Below are positions 41,903 to 50,567 of a stretch of DNA of 64,000 nucleotides, in pieces. Under the pieces are notes generated by a model. That model did not search any database. It worked only from the letters and a program-made list of their open reading frames with translations, and was not told where the DNA came from. The stretch is from positions 1-64,000 of IMG/VR virus record IMGVR_UViG_3300032308_001681; one strand, given 5' to 3'. The position numbers and the translations under genes are program-made. Position 1 is the stretch's first letter; each line of letters begins with the position of its first letter. Source of the stretch: a virus.

Positions 41903-43478
41903 GGGAACGCTAAAGCCGTACCAAGTAGATGCCGTACAAGAGATGGTTGACAAGAAGAAGATGCTTGTGGCGTATGAGATGGGCCTCGGAAAGACGCCAA
42001 TGACTATTGCCGCCATAGAGTCTTCTGTACATACATTACCGTACGATGTGTACAAAACAACTGTTCTGGTACTCTGCTTGGCCAGCCTAAAGTACCAATG
42101 GAAGTCTGAAATCGAGAAGTTCAGTGACTCGACTGCGCTTGTCATTGACGGTACGCCCAAGCAAAGACAGGCGTTCTACGATTCGTATTACGAATACGAC
42201 TACATCATCATGAACTATGAGCAAGTAGTTAATGACTGGGATACCATAAAAACACTTGACATTTCTGCAATTGTGTGCGATGAGGCCACGGCCATCAAAG
42301 GGTTTAGAGCCAAGCGAGCTAAGAAGGTAAAAGAGCTCGCCAAAAAGATTCCAATTAGGTTTGCACTTACAGGAACTCCCATTGAGAATGGCCGTCCTGA
42401 AGAAATCTTCTCCATCATGCAATTTGTTGATGCCGATGTTCTGGGTAGGTTTGACCTCTTTGACAAGACGTTTATTGTACGTAACCACTTTGGCGGAGTT
42501 CAGCGTTACCGCAACTTACCCACGCTGCATAAAACGTTGTCTGAGTCAACCGTTAGGAAATCGCAGAAAGACCCAGACGTAGCACCGTATCTTCCTGACG
42601 CAGTGTACCGAGCCCCGCTAATGGTTCCTTTAGACAGAGCCAGTAAGTTGCTCTACAACTACATTGCCAATGACCTACAGGAGTTGTTGGTGGAGGTTAG
42701 CCAGTTGTTTGGTTCTGGGTTTAGTCTTGAACACCACTACGGTCAGGGTGGAAGTTTTGGCGACCCAGCCAATGAATACCGCGGGAAGATAATGTCACGA
42801 ATCACCGCTCTTAGGATGCTCTGCTCCAACGCGTCCTTGCTAACAACCAGTTACGCGGAATTCAGCAAACAAAATGGCAAGGGAAGCGCGTATGTTCATG
42901 GCCTAGGCACAGAGGGGTTGTTAGACGGGTTAACTAAATCTCCTAAACTCGATGCCACCGTCTCATATTTAGCAGAGCACCTAGACATTGACCCTACGTA
43001 CAAAGCCGTTGTGTTCTCTTCGTACCTTGGCTCCGTTGACCAGATAGTTAATCGACTAAACGCCAAAGGCTATTCAGCCGTTGCTTACACGGGAGAGATG
43101 AATGCCAAAGAAAAAGAAGCAACCAAAGTCAAATTTCAGACTGAGGCAGAAGTACGCGTTCTTGTATCTTCGGACGCAGGGGGCTATGGAGTCGACTTGC
43201 CGCAGGCCAATCTTTTGGTCAATTACGACCAACCTTGGTCAGCAGGTCTATCTGTACAACGAAACGGAAGAATCAACCGAACGTCCTCCACTTGGCAAAC
43301 AATAACTATTCAAGACATTCTCATTCAGGGTTCGATTGAACAACGTCAATACGACACGCTTAAGCAGAAAAAGAACGTGGCCGGTGCAGTTATTGACGGT
43401 AAGGGTATAAACTCCAAAGGAGGAGTTGACCTGACAGTAGGCAGCTTGATAGAGTTTCTTAGTATCAAAATGATTTAG
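41895..43478 (+). CDS. SNF2-family ATP-dependent DNA translocase
   Basis: 527 residues. Motif I MGLGKT (29-34), motif II DEAT (about 133; DEAH/DEGH position), III LTGTPIENG, V GGYGVDLPQA, VI QRNGRINR. Two RecA-like lobes are complete. SNF2 members in phages are thought to move along DNA, removing proteins or remodelling junctions; unlike UvrD/RecQ no helicase strand-separating features are visible. It sits between primase and small genes near SSB. ATG 41895 is inside the primase end. Confidence 0.85.
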   Translation: MFKGTLKPYQVDAVQEMVDKKKMLVAYEMGLGKTPMTIAAIESSVHTLPYDVYKTTVLVLCLASLKYQWKSEIEKFSDSTALVIDGTPKQRQAFYDSYYEYDYIIMNYEQVVNDWDTIKTLDISAIVCDEATAIKGFRAKRAKKVKELAKKIPIRFALTGTPIENGRPEEIFSIMQFVDADVLGRFDLFDKTFIVRNHFGGVQRYRNLPTLHKTLSESTVRKSQKDPDVAPYLPDAVYRAPLMVPLDRASKLLYNYIANDLQELLVEVSQLFGSGFSLEHHYGQGGSFGDPANEYRGKIMSRITALRMLCSNASLLTTSYAEFSKQNGKGSAYVHGLGTEGLLDGLTKSPKLDATVSYLAEHLDIDPTYKAVVFSSYLGSVDQIVNRLNAKGYSAVAYTGEMNAKEKEATKVKFQTEAEVRVLVSSDAGGYGVDLPQANLLVNYDQPWSAGLSVQRNGRINRTSSTWQTITIQDILIQGSIEQRQYDTLKQKKNVAGAVIDGKGINSKGGVDLTVGSLIEFLSIKMI

Positions 43479-43488
43479 GAGGGTATCC

Positions 43489-43932
43489 ATGGCTAACGCA
43501 ATTCCAGAGGAGCAGGTCCGGTTTACCGACCCTGACAGCCTTGAAGCGCAGGTGCGCGAGTACGTAAAAGTCAAGTCTACAATTGAGACGATGGAGGCTC
43601 GACAGAAGGTTCTGCGCGAAGCCTTGTTTGCCCGTCTTGATGAGGATGGCTACGAAGACGACAAGGGTAACGTCCTTATTGAGTTTGACGCAGAGATTGA
43701 CGGCGTTGTTCGGATTGAAAAGAACCGCCGAGTTCAACGAAAGCTAGATGAGAGCATTGCTGACGAGATTATTGCTGAACACGGCCTCGAAGATGCGGTT
43801 TACGAGATGAAGCGCGTAATCAATGAAGACGCGCTTATGGCTTCTATGTACGATGGCAAGGTAACCGAAGAAGAAATTGACCGGATGTTTCCGGCCAAGG
43901 TTATCTGGGCACTCGTTACAAAGAAGAAGTAA
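43489..43932 (+). CDS. Conserved phage protein of unknown function
   Basis: 147 residues behind AGGAGGGT. An amphipathic helix (about 20-55) with many Glu and Arg, then acidic segments (DEDGYEDDKGN). No Cys or motif. The organisation resembles small Gp157-like host-nuclease-inhibitor-like or recombination accessories in other actinophages, but I cannot confirm it. Stop overlaps the next ATG (TAATG). Confidence 0.5.
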   Translation: MANAIPEEQVRFTDPDSLEAQVREYVKVKSTIETMEARQKVLREALFARLDEDGYEDDKGNVLIEFDAEIDGVVRIEKNRRVQRKLDESIADEIIAEHGLEDAVYEMKRVINEDALMASMYDGKVTEEEIDRMFPAKVIWALVTKKK

Positions 43933-44414
43933 TGGCTGGCTTACGTAGCGAAGAAGAGATTCTCAAAGCATTTGAGGGTCTTGACAAGGTTCCGGGGTCA
44001 AAGAAACCTCGACGAAGCAGCACTGAAGCTGCAGACCGTCGACGGGCAAAAGCCTACGGAGAATCAAACGGTTGGGATGAACGTCCTACCATCAAGGTTC
44101 TTCAAGGAGTGGAGACTGAAATCTTTACCATCGGCGCGTTAGCACACGCGTTGGAGAAAAAGATTGTCACAATCCGCTTGTGGGAGAATAAGGGGTATAT
44201 CCCTATCGCTCCTTATCGTTTGCGTTCAAAGACGCTTCAAGGTAAAAAGGTAAACGGGAATCGCGTGTATACTCGTGACCTGATTGAAATTGCCATTGAA
44301 GAGTTTAACCGACGTGGACTTCTTGGCTCTTCTCGTATAGAGTGGAGTCAACACGGGGACTTGACTGAGACGCTAGTGCGTCGCTGGAAAGAGTCCGTGC
44401 ACCGAGAGCAGTAA
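43932..44414 (+). CDS. MerR/excisionase-like helix-turn-helix protein
   Basis: 160 residues. Residues about 67-120 (FTIGALAHALEKKIVTIRLWENKGYIPIAPYR) fit the winged HTH of MerR-like or excisionase-like DNA-binding proteins, with a second wing and TRDLIEIAIEEFNRRG helix. Probably a transcription or recombination factor for the replication region. Overlaps the previous stop by one base. Confidence 0.65.
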   Translation: MAGLRSEEEILKAFEGLDKVPGSKKPRRSSTEAADRRRAKAYGESNGWDERPTIKVLQGVETEIFTIGALAHALEKKIVTIRLWENKGYIPIAPYRLRSKTLQGKKVNGNRVYTRDLIEIAIEEFNRRGLLGSSRIEWSQHGDLTETLVRRWKESVHREQ

Positions 44415-44462
44415 TGCCTCACATCCAACCGAGTGCGTAAGCCTCATTACCAAAGGAACAAA

Positions 44463-45128
44463 ATGCAGAACCCCACCATGGATGCCACAGATTACGACAT
44501 CCCCATCGCCCTTGCGGAGGACGCGCCTGACGCGGCTCCCAAGCACGGCACTTCCGTCCAGTCTGGATGGGGAGCAGCCGACGCTCTTCTGAAGCCCGCG
44601 CGGGACAAGGGAGACTACCCGAACGATTTCCGTTTCAGCGACTCGGCCCAGTTGGTCCGTTTCCTTGAGAACGAGCCGTTCTCTGTGTACTACCAGCACT
44701 GGCTTGACCGCACTGAGGGAAAGCGTTCGTTCGTTTGCCTCGGCGACCAGTGCCCGTTGTGCGACATCCTTGGCGACAAGCCTCGTGGCAAGTTCGCCTT
44801 TAACGTTCTCGTTGTAAGTGACGAGAATCCAACTGTCCAGATTCTCACTGCTCCGCCGATGTTCGCTCGTCAGCTCCGTGCTGCAAACGACGACGCTCGT
44901 CGCGGTCCTTTGAGCAAGTACTACTGGTCAATCTCTCGGCAGGGAACCGGGCCCCAGACCACGTACGGCCTTGAGCGTGTACGTGCGACCGACCTTGCCG
45001 ATGAGTGGGAGCTCGATGCTGAGAAGCTCGATGCGCTCGCGCAGGAAGCCGTAATGTACGGCCCTGAAACAGTCTACGTAACCCCTCGCGAAGAACTGCT
45101 TCAGATTGCGCGTTCGCTCGTAAGCTAA
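44463..45128 (+). CDS. Single-stranded DNA-binding protein, gp32-like with zinc site
   Basis: 221 residues from ATG 44463 (AAAGGAAC upstream); the frame's ATG-like extension at 44433 is less likely. Residues about 96-108 read CLGDQCPLCDILGD: C-x4-C-x2-C as in the zinc site of phage gp32-like SSBs; the flanking FRFSDSAQLVRFLE and KFAFNVLVVSDE are OB-fold strands. Codon bias is strong (C-ending, like capsid), as expected for an abundant SSB. A 13-bp stem-loop follows. Confidence 0.75.
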   Translation: MQNPTMDATDYDIPIALAEDAPDAAPKHGTSVQSGWGAADALLKPARDKGDYPNDFRFSDSAQLVRFLENEPFSVYYQHWLDRTEGKRSFVCLGDQCPLCDILGDKPRGKFAFNVLVVSDENPTVQILTAPPMFARQLRAANDDARRGPLSKYYWSISRQGTGPQTTYGLERVRATDLADEWELDAEKLDALAQEAVMYGPETVYVTPREELLQIARSLVS

Positions 45129-45138
45129 CCCACTCCAC

Positions 45139-45178
45139 GGGGGCTGAGATGTCTTATCCTTTCTTCATCTCAGCCCCC
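45139..45178 (+). terminator. Stem-loop after SSB
   Basis: GGGGGCTGAGATG (45139-45151), 14-base loop, CATCTCAGCCCCC (45166-45178): perfect 13-bp stem, with only CC and TT after it. Terminator-like but with a poor U-tract; it might limit read-through from the SSB to the polymerase. Confidence 0.7.
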
Positions 45179-45201
45179 CCTTCATCATCTGAGGGGATGG
45201 T

Positions 45202-47205
45202 ATGAACATAATTACAACTGAAGCTCAGTTGCAGGAATTCGTCGACGCCTATTCAAAGGTCGACGCATTTGCATTTGACGTAGAGACCATCGGCGAGAAC
45301 CGCATCTACCCCATCATCAATGACGTGTGCTGGATTTCGTTTGCCATTGAAGGCCGTGTAGACGTCATTCCAATGGGACATCCTAACGGTTCGTTCTTGT
45401 TTCACACCAAGCCCGTCTTGCTTGAGGGCAAGCGCCGAATTGCTGCAGGCAAGCCGTTAACTGACGCGCACTATTCAAAGAACTCTAAATTGTGGGTACC
45501 TGTCTTTGATGATGCTCCGGCGCAACTTACTCCAGCACAGGTATTCCGGGCGATTGAACCGCTCATGTTTTCTGACGCACTCAAGATTGGTCATAACGTA
45601 AAGTTTGATTTGAAGTCTGTTGCCAAGTATTTCCGTGGACGAGTCCCTACAAAGCCCTTCTTTGACACTCTCATGGCCTCCTTTATTGCCAATAACCTCA
45701 CAAAGAATAACCTTGGCCTTGCCGCGTGTGTTAAGCGCGAACTCAGCATAGATGTAGAGAAAGGTGTAGGAGCCAACGTGGCTGAGCACTCCTTCGAGGA
45801 TGTTGCGAAGTACTCCGGCATTGATGCAGAAGTTACGTGGAAGTTGTACAAAAAGCTTGCCCCACAATTGGTGGGTTCACTGGCCCGTGTTTGGAAACTC
45901 GAGATGGATGTCCTTGCGGCCCTCTGCGACATGGAGCAGGCCGGAGCTTACATTGACGAGGCTCAGCTAGATTCTCTGGCGGAGCAGATTAGCGCGGATA
46001 AGCAAGCTGCAGAAGCTCGGGCTTACAAGATTGTTGGCAAGGCTTTCTCGATTAACTCCATACCCGAGAAGCAACGTCTTTTGTTTACAGAGATTGACGG
46101 AAACAAGCCTCGTATTAAACCAAACGTAAACATCCCGACATCGCTTACACCAAAGGGCAAGGATGCCAAACGTGCCGGAGAAGAGTTGGTTCCGGCGTAC
46201 TTCTCAGTATCAGCAGACGCGCTTGAGTTTCACCGGGGTAAGGACGCTCTTGTTGACGCTCTCTTAGAATACCAAGACCTCAACAAGTTGATGACTACGT
46301 ACGTTACTCCGTACAAAGGCGGTTCGGTTAAGCACGTCACTAACGGTAAAGAAAAGATTACTGAGCGTAAGAGCCTTCTCATCAATGGGCGTGTCCACAC
46401 AAACTTTAAAGCTCATGGGGCAGAGACTGGCCGGTTCTCTTCTAGTGAGCCCAACTTGCAAAACATCCCCTCATCAGGGAAGTACGGCAAGTTAATCCGA
46501 AACCTGTTCATTGCTCCTCCGGGGTGCAAACTTATTGTTGCCGACTACTCGCAGATTGAGCCGCGAGTTATTGCCGCATTTTCGCAAGACCCAATCATGG
46601 TAGAAAACTACCTTAATGGTGGGGACATCTACACCACCATTGGTGACACTATGGGAGTCGACCGTAAGGCTGGGAAGGTGCTTGTGCTTGCCATCTCGTA
46701 CGGCGTAGGCCCAGACAAGATTGCCTCCAGCATTGGGTGTAGCGTAACGCAAGCGCGTGACCTGCTTAAAAACTTTGAGCAGCGGTTCCGCAACATCCCT
46801 CTGTACAAGGCTCGAGTAGTCGCACTGGCACGTAACCGTTCTCCAGTACCTTTTGTCGAAACTATCTTCGGACGTCGTCGGTATATCCCCGAGCTGACCA
46901 CCGCCACTGAGCGTGGACTAATCTCGCGTGCCGAACGGCAGGCCTTCAACACGGTCATCCAAGGTTCGGCTGCAGACATCATGAAGTTGGCCATCGCCCG
47001 CGCACACTCTTGCTTTATAGACGAGCCGGATATAAATGTTGTACTTACTGTACACGACGAGTTGGTTACTATTTGCCCCGAGGACCGGGCCGAAGAGGCG
47101 GCAGAGGCTATCCGCGTGTCCATGGAAGGAATACATCTTAAGGAGATTACACTTCCATTAAAGGCAGAAGTATACATTGTAGACAAATGGGGAGAGGCAA
47201 AGTGA
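45202..47205 (+). CDS. Family A DNA polymerase (PolI-like) with 3'-5' exonuclease domain
   Basis: 667 residues. Exonuclease: FDVETIG with Asp 26 and Glu 28, later KIGHNVKFDLKS and the Y-x3-D type DAEVTWKLY region. Polymerase: motif A LIVADYSQIEPRVIA, motif B KAGKVLVLAISYGVG, motif C VVLTVHDELV, all present. No 5'-3' exonuclease domain. Replicates the genome together with helicase, primase and SSB. Start ATG 45202 behind GAGGGGATGGT. Confidence 0.93.
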   Translation: MNIITTEAQLQEFVDAYSKVDAFAFDVETIGENRIYPIINDVCWISFAIEGRVDVIPMGHPNGSFLFHTKPVLLEGKRRIAAGKPLTDAHYSKNSKLWVPVFDDAPAQLTPAQVFRAIEPLMFSDALKIGHNVKFDLKSVAKYFRGRVPTKPFFDTLMASFIANNLTKNNLGLAACVKRELSIDVEKGVGANVAEHSFEDVAKYSGIDAEVTWKLYKKLAPQLVGSLARVWKLEMDVLAALCDMEQAGAYIDEAQLDSLAEQISADKQAAEARAYKIVGKAFSINSIPEKQRLLFTEIDGNKPRIKPNVNIPTSLTPKGKDAKRAGEELVPAYFSVSADALEFHRGKDALVDALLEYQDLNKLMTTYVTPYKGGSVKHVTNGKEKITERKSLLINGRVHTNFKAHGAETGRFSSSEPNLQNIPSSGKYGKLIRNLFIAPPGCKLIVADYSQIEPRVIAAFSQDPIMVENYLNGGDIYTTIGDTMGVDRKAGKVLVLAISYGVGPDKIASSIGCSVTQARDLLKNFEQRFRNIPLYKARVVALARNRSPVPFVETIFGRRRYIPELTTATERGLISRAERQAFNTVIQGSAADIMKLAIARAHSCFIDEPDINVVLTVHDELVTICPEDRAEEAAEAIRVSMEGIHLKEITLPLKAEVYIVDKWGEAK

Positions 47206-47654
47206 GCTTAAGAAGAAGACCACCATCTCCTAATTTTTCTTTGACCGAGATTACTTCCCGCATCCGAGGGTTTATTTTAGATTCCCAAGTTAATGAGGCC
47301 GACCACATAAGCGGTCTTCTCGGGTGCCCACCAACTAGCGATGAGGTTGCCGACAAAGAATCCGATGAAAGCAATATCCGGATGTCTCGTGTAGAGCACC
47401 TTATTCCCATCATGTACATGTACGCAAAGACAATGGCTGATGGCGTTGTAGACCACCAGCGCACCCACGCTGAAGCCGAACTCGATGACGAAGACCTCAA
47501 CGGAATGAACGCTGCTGCTTGGGCAGCAACTCGGAAGGCGTTTACCCACGTTGCTTTGAATACCCTTATGGGAGCCGTATCTCAAATGGTGGATATGGGA
47601 TACCTTAACCTCGAACCGGAAAAGAAGAGGAAGTCAAGATGGAAGAACCGTTAA
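47202..47654 (+). CDS. Hypothetical protein after DNA polymerase
   Basis: 150 residues from GTG 47202, which overlaps the polymerase stop (GTGA) with GGGGAGAGG upstream; an ATG at 47187 is possible. Helical, with LNGMNAAAWAATRKAFTHVALNTLMGAVSQM and an acidic middle (HAEAELDDEDLNG). No motif. May regulate polymerase or be an accessory. Overlaps the next gene by 16 bases. Confidence 0.55.
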   Translation: MSLRRRPPSPNFSLTEITSRIRGFILDSQVNEADHISGLLGCPPTSDEVADKESDESNIRMSRVEHLIPIMYMYAKTMADGVVDHQRTHAEAELDDEDLNGMNAAAWAATRKAFTHVALNTLMGAVSQMVDMGYLNLEPEKKRKSRWKNR

Positions 47655-47908
47655 AGAAGACTATGACTTACGAGGAAAAGTTTGACATTGCTATTGCCAA
47701 ACTAAAAAAGATGTCAGACAAACATCCCGCTATGGTCTGGTACTCAGAGGCAAAGTTTTTGTACTCATTGCTACCGGAATTGGTTGCAATGCTTGAGCTG
47801 GGTAAGCAGTACAACATCGATAGTTTTACTTTTGAAGAAGACATCGCTGCTCATTGGGAGCACATTCAATTTGTCAATAAAGTTGTAGGAGAAAAAATCA
47901 GTGAATAA
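47639..47908 (+). CDS. Small helical hypothetical protein
   Basis: 89 residues. Mostly helical (EEKFDIAIAKLKKMSDKH, LLPELVAMLELG), acidic C-terminus. No recognised family. Overlaps the preceding gene by 16 bases and ends 8 bases inside the next. Confidence 0.5.
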   Translation: MEEPLKKTMTYEEKFDIAIAKLKKMSDKHPAMVWYSEAKFLYSLLPELVAMLELGKQYNIDSFTFEEDIAAHWEHIQFVNKVVGEKISE

Positions 47909-48278
47909 CGCAGACTGGTGGGCTAAGAAGTTAGGTCAACAGGCTCCAACACCACAACCCCGGCAAGACCCAACTCCCCAAGCGCCCATAAGCCAGCAAC
48001 CCATGGCGCAAATGCCGCAGCTCCAACGACCTTCGAGTGAAAGGGCCCAAAGTGCAGCACAAACGGCTTCATGTCCTGATTGTGGGTCTGGTAACTACAT
48101 GTCAGTGGCTAATACTGCTCCCCGTTGTTTTGATTGCGGTTACCCTCTGGAGCAGTCTGGCTCTCGTTACGGCTCTCTTGCTGGCGCTCACGTCGAAGGG
48201 GCTGCGCGCTCGGCGGCAGGAAACAACCCCGTTAGTAACTGGAACCCCCAAGGCATCATTGGAAGGATTGGCGAATAA
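47901..48278 (+). CDS. Zinc-ribbon protein with Gln/Pro-rich linker
   Basis: 125 residues from GTG 47901 (GTGA overlap). Residues 15-50 are a Pro/Gln-rich linker, then CPDC (about 60) and CFDC (about 77), a zinc ribbon, and a Ser/Ala/Gly tail. This is the third zinc-ribbon protein of this style in the window. Function unknown. Stop overlaps the next ATG (TAATG). Confidence 0.6.
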   Translation: MNNADWWAKKLGQQAPTPQPRQDPTPQAPISQQPMAQMPQLQRPSSERAQSAAQTASCPDCGSGNYMSVANTAPRCFDCGYPLEQSGSRYGSLAGAHVEGAARSAAGNNPVSNWNPQGIIGRIGE

Positions 48279-48685
48279 TGGGTAAGGCATTTTCAAACTT
48301 TGACATTGACTTAAAGTTTGGTCAACTCGGCGAAGCGTATGTTGAAGAGGTTTTTACCGGCGGGTTTAAAAGTGAAGTAAAGACTGACCGTCGTTGGAGA
48401 GACACCAACAATATTTACGTTGAAACCCGTTGCTGGAAAAACGCAACTCGAACATGGGAAGCTTCAGGGGTATACGCCCCGACGCTCGAGGCAGAGATTT
48501 TTACGTACAATCTTGATGGCATGTTAATCTGTGTTCCAATCGAGTCGTTTATTTATACCGTAGAAAATCACGGTCGACCGATTACTTGCGACATCGAGCC
48601 CAACCCAAGTGAGGGCGTTTTGCTTACGGTTTCTGAAATTGCACGAGGACACCGAGAATGGATTAGGGATAATGACAATGATTAA
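48278..48685 (+). CDS. PD-(D/E)XK-like nuclease
   Basis: 135 residues. FGQLGEAYVEEVF (Glu near 20), then FKSEVKTDRRWRDTNNIYVETRCWKN: an Asp and an E-x-R in place of E-x-K, as in PD-(D/E)XK nuclease cores; the variant R (ETR) is noted. Small size fits a Holliday-junction- or structure-specific nuclease. It overlaps the RecA-like gene by 14 bases, consistent with a joint role in recombination. Confidence 0.6.
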   Translation: MGKAFSNFDIDLKFGQLGEAYVEEVFTGGFKSEVKTDRRWRDTNNIYVETRCWKNATRTWEASGVYAPTLEAEIFTYNLDGMLICVPIESFIYTVENHGRPITCDIEPNPSEGVLLTVSEIARGHREWIRDNDND

Positions 48686-49724
48686 CGCTGAAGCACGAAA
48701 GATTATGCTTGCCATCAATAAGCGGTTTGGCGAGAATGTTGTAGTAGTTGGTGAAGACATCCGTGCGGGTCTTATCTCCAAAATTACAACAGGGTCTACG
48801 ACGTTTGACTATGTTCTCGGTGGAGGATTCCCCGGCAACCAGTGGAACGAACTCATTGGAGAAGCCAGCCACGGAAAGACCGCCATTGCGCTCAAGTGCA
48901 TCGCCGCTAATCAAGCGTTGAACCCTGAGCACACCACGGTGTGGGTCGCGGCTGAGCAGTGGGTTCCTGAGTACGCCGCGATGTGCGGTGTCGACACCAG
49001 CCGCGTCATTGTTGTTGAAACTAACATTATGGAAGAGGCATACCAAGCAGTCATTGAGTTCGCCAAGTCCAAAGCAGTGGACGCCATTGTTATTGACTCG
49101 CTTCCGGCGCTGGTTCCTCAGCCCGAGATGGACAAGACAATGGATGAGATGACTGTTGGTCGTGGAGCCCTGCTTACCAACAAGTTCTTCCGTGTAGTGG
49201 GGGATGCCATGAAGCGCAGTCTCATTGAAGAAGAGCGCCCAGTTCTGGGACTTATTATTAATCAGTACCGTATGAAGATTGGCGTCATGCACGGCGACCC
49301 TCGTACGACACCCGGTGGACAGGGCAAGGACTACGCTTTCTTTACCCGCTCTGAGATTCGTCGCGATGAGTGGATTGAGACGGGTTCCGGAAACAACAAA
49401 GTACGCGTAGGTCAGCGAATCAAGATTCGTACGATAAAGAACAAGGTCGCCCCGCCTCAGCAGGTTGCGTACATTGACTATTACTTCAAGAACCACAGCA
49501 TCTACTCCGCAGGTGATTACGATTTTGCCAAGGAAATTGCGGCAATGGTGATTGTCAAGGGAATTGTAGACCGCAAGGGCGGTTGGATATACTACGGTGA
49601 GCGCAAGTGGAATGGCCAAGAGGCATTGGTATCTTCTATTCGTGAAGAGGTAGACTTCATGGAAGAACTTCGTGAAAAAATTCTAGATACACCCGACAGC
49701 ATTATGGAGGCAGTTAATGACTAA
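48672..49724 (+). CDS. RecA-like recombinase
   Basis: 350 residues taken from ATG 48672 (an ATG at 48678 is equally good; the frame upstream to 48609 is the previous gene's shadow). Walker A GEASHGKT (63-70), with preceding FDYVLGGGFPG; Walker B DAIVIDSLPAL, and loop L2-like region LLTNKFFRVVG; C-terminal MVIVKGIVDRKGG domain. UvsX/RecA-type recombinases perform strand exchange in phage recombination-dependent replication. Overlaps the preceding nuclease. Confidence 0.85.
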   Translation: MTMINAEARKIMLAINKRFGENVVVVGEDIRAGLISKITTGSTTFDYVLGGGFPGNQWNELIGEASHGKTAIALKCIAANQALNPEHTTVWVAAEQWVPEYAAMCGVDTSRVIVVETNIMEEAYQAVIEFAKSKAVDAIVIDSLPALVPQPEMDKTMDEMTVGRGALLTNKFFRVVGDAMKRSLIEEERPVLGLIINQYRMKIGVMHGDPRTTPGGQGKDYAFFTRSEIRRDEWIETGSGNNKVRVGQRIKIRTIKNKVAPPQQVAYIDYYFKNHSIYSAGDYDFAKEIAAMVIVKGIVDRKGGWIYYGERKWNGQEALVSSIREEVDFMEELREKILDTPDSIMEAVND

Positions 49725-49956
49725 AGACTTTGTAATCAACGATGTTGAGTGGGCAAAGGTACTCGAATTCCAGTACGAGGTGTACATGGAGGCTTGTTTT
49801 GAATCTTTAGACGCGGATGCTGATGATGAGCCTTTTGAGACTCTTTCTGGAGAACCGTTTTGTGGTTGCAACACCTGCACAACCCGAGAGACGCTGTTCT
49901 TTTTTACCCCCCGCCTTCTTAAGGCAGCCGATGAGGGCAAGGTTGAGCTTGCGTAG
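49717..49956 (+). CDS. Small acidic protein with Cys cluster
   Basis: 79 residues; ATG 49717 overlaps the RecA-like stop by 8 bases. Acidic, with CGCNTC near 49-54 and few motifs otherwise; the Cys could bind metal. No family. It also overlaps the next gene by 26 bases. Confidence 0.5.
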   Translation: MTKDFVINDVEWAKVLEFQYEVYMEACFESLDADADDEPFETLSGEPFCGCNTCTTRETLFFFTPRLLKAADEGKVELA

Positions 49957-50263
49957 CGAAGGCCAAAAACAATCACAGGCGCACGAGAAACGTATTGCCA
50001 AAGCAATCGGAGGCAGCACTACTGCTGCCTCCGGTGCTTTTTGGAGCCGTAAAGGCGACGTGCGCAACGCTGATTTGTTGATTGAGCATAAGTGGACAGG
50101 CAAAAAAACTAAAACAATTAGTTCTGTTGAATTAAAGAAGATAACTCTTGAAGCCATCATGGATGGTCGGTTACCTGTATTTGGCATCCATCTAGACGGA
50201 GAAGACTACGTCATCCTTCTGGAAACTGATTTTCTAGAAATGTGGAACAAGCATGAAGGATGA
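49931..50263 (+). CDS. Holliday-junction-resolvase-like PD-(D/E)XK nuclease
   Basis: 110 residues from ATG 49931 (AAGG at -8 in the overlapped gene). Core: HEKRIAKAIGG with Glu (about 17), GDVRNADLLIEHKWTGK with Asp and E-x-K (about 47-55), then SSVELKKITLEAIMDGR helix. This D...ExK layout with a Lys/Gly-rich turn is that of small archaeal/phage Holliday-junction resolvases (Hjc-like) or VRR-type nucleases. Start frame is chosen since it alone makes the Glu-containing helix. Confidence 0.65.
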   Translation: MRARLSLRSEGQKQSQAHEKRIAKAIGGSTTAASGAFWSRKGDVRNADLLIEHKWTGKKTKTISSVELKKITLEAIMDGRLPVFGIHLDGEDYVILLETDFLEMWNKHEG

Positions 50264-50567
50264 AACGTGGCGCGAACGCGCACGGTGTTCTGGAATAGAC
50301 ACGGAGTTATTCTTCCCTCCTAGGGATAAAAATAAGTACAAAGACATTGCTACACAGGCCAAGGCCTACTGCTTTGGCGCAAATGGGAACACCCCCTGCC
50401 CAGTTCTTAAAGAGTGCTTGTGGTATGCGATAGACTCAGACGAGGTTCATGGCATCTGGGGCGGCATGAGCCATAGGGAAAGAAACGCTCTTGTAAGAAA
50501 GTGGAAGAAGTCTCCACAAGGAATGACCTTGCAGGAGTACATCATGAATCCAGAAAGAGGGAAATAA
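50253..50567 (+). CDS. WhiB-family transcription factor with insertion between Cys 2 and 3
   Basis: 104 residues. Cys 12, 40, 49 and 55 with CPVLKECLWYA, followed by GIWGGMSHRERN. This is the WhiB signature (Fe-S cluster and G-[VI]-W-G-G). Canonical WhiB spacing is C-x(n)-C-x2-C-x5-C; here it is C-x27-C-x8-C-x5-C, an insertion of 6 residues. WhiB-like proteins are limited to Actinobacteria and their phages, so this supports the host. Likely controls host or phage transcription. Confidence 0.88.
   Translation: MKDETWRERARCSGIDTELFFPPRDKNKYKDIATQAKAYCFGANGNTPCPVLKECLWYAIDSDEVHGIWGGMSHRERNALVRKWKKSPQGMTLQEYIMNPERGK

Noticed and set aside
48663-49619. 318-codon open frame on the - strand
   Set aside because: It lies wholly antisense to the RecA-like gene, is Asn/Val/Leu-rich without motifs and arises from codon bias in that gene.
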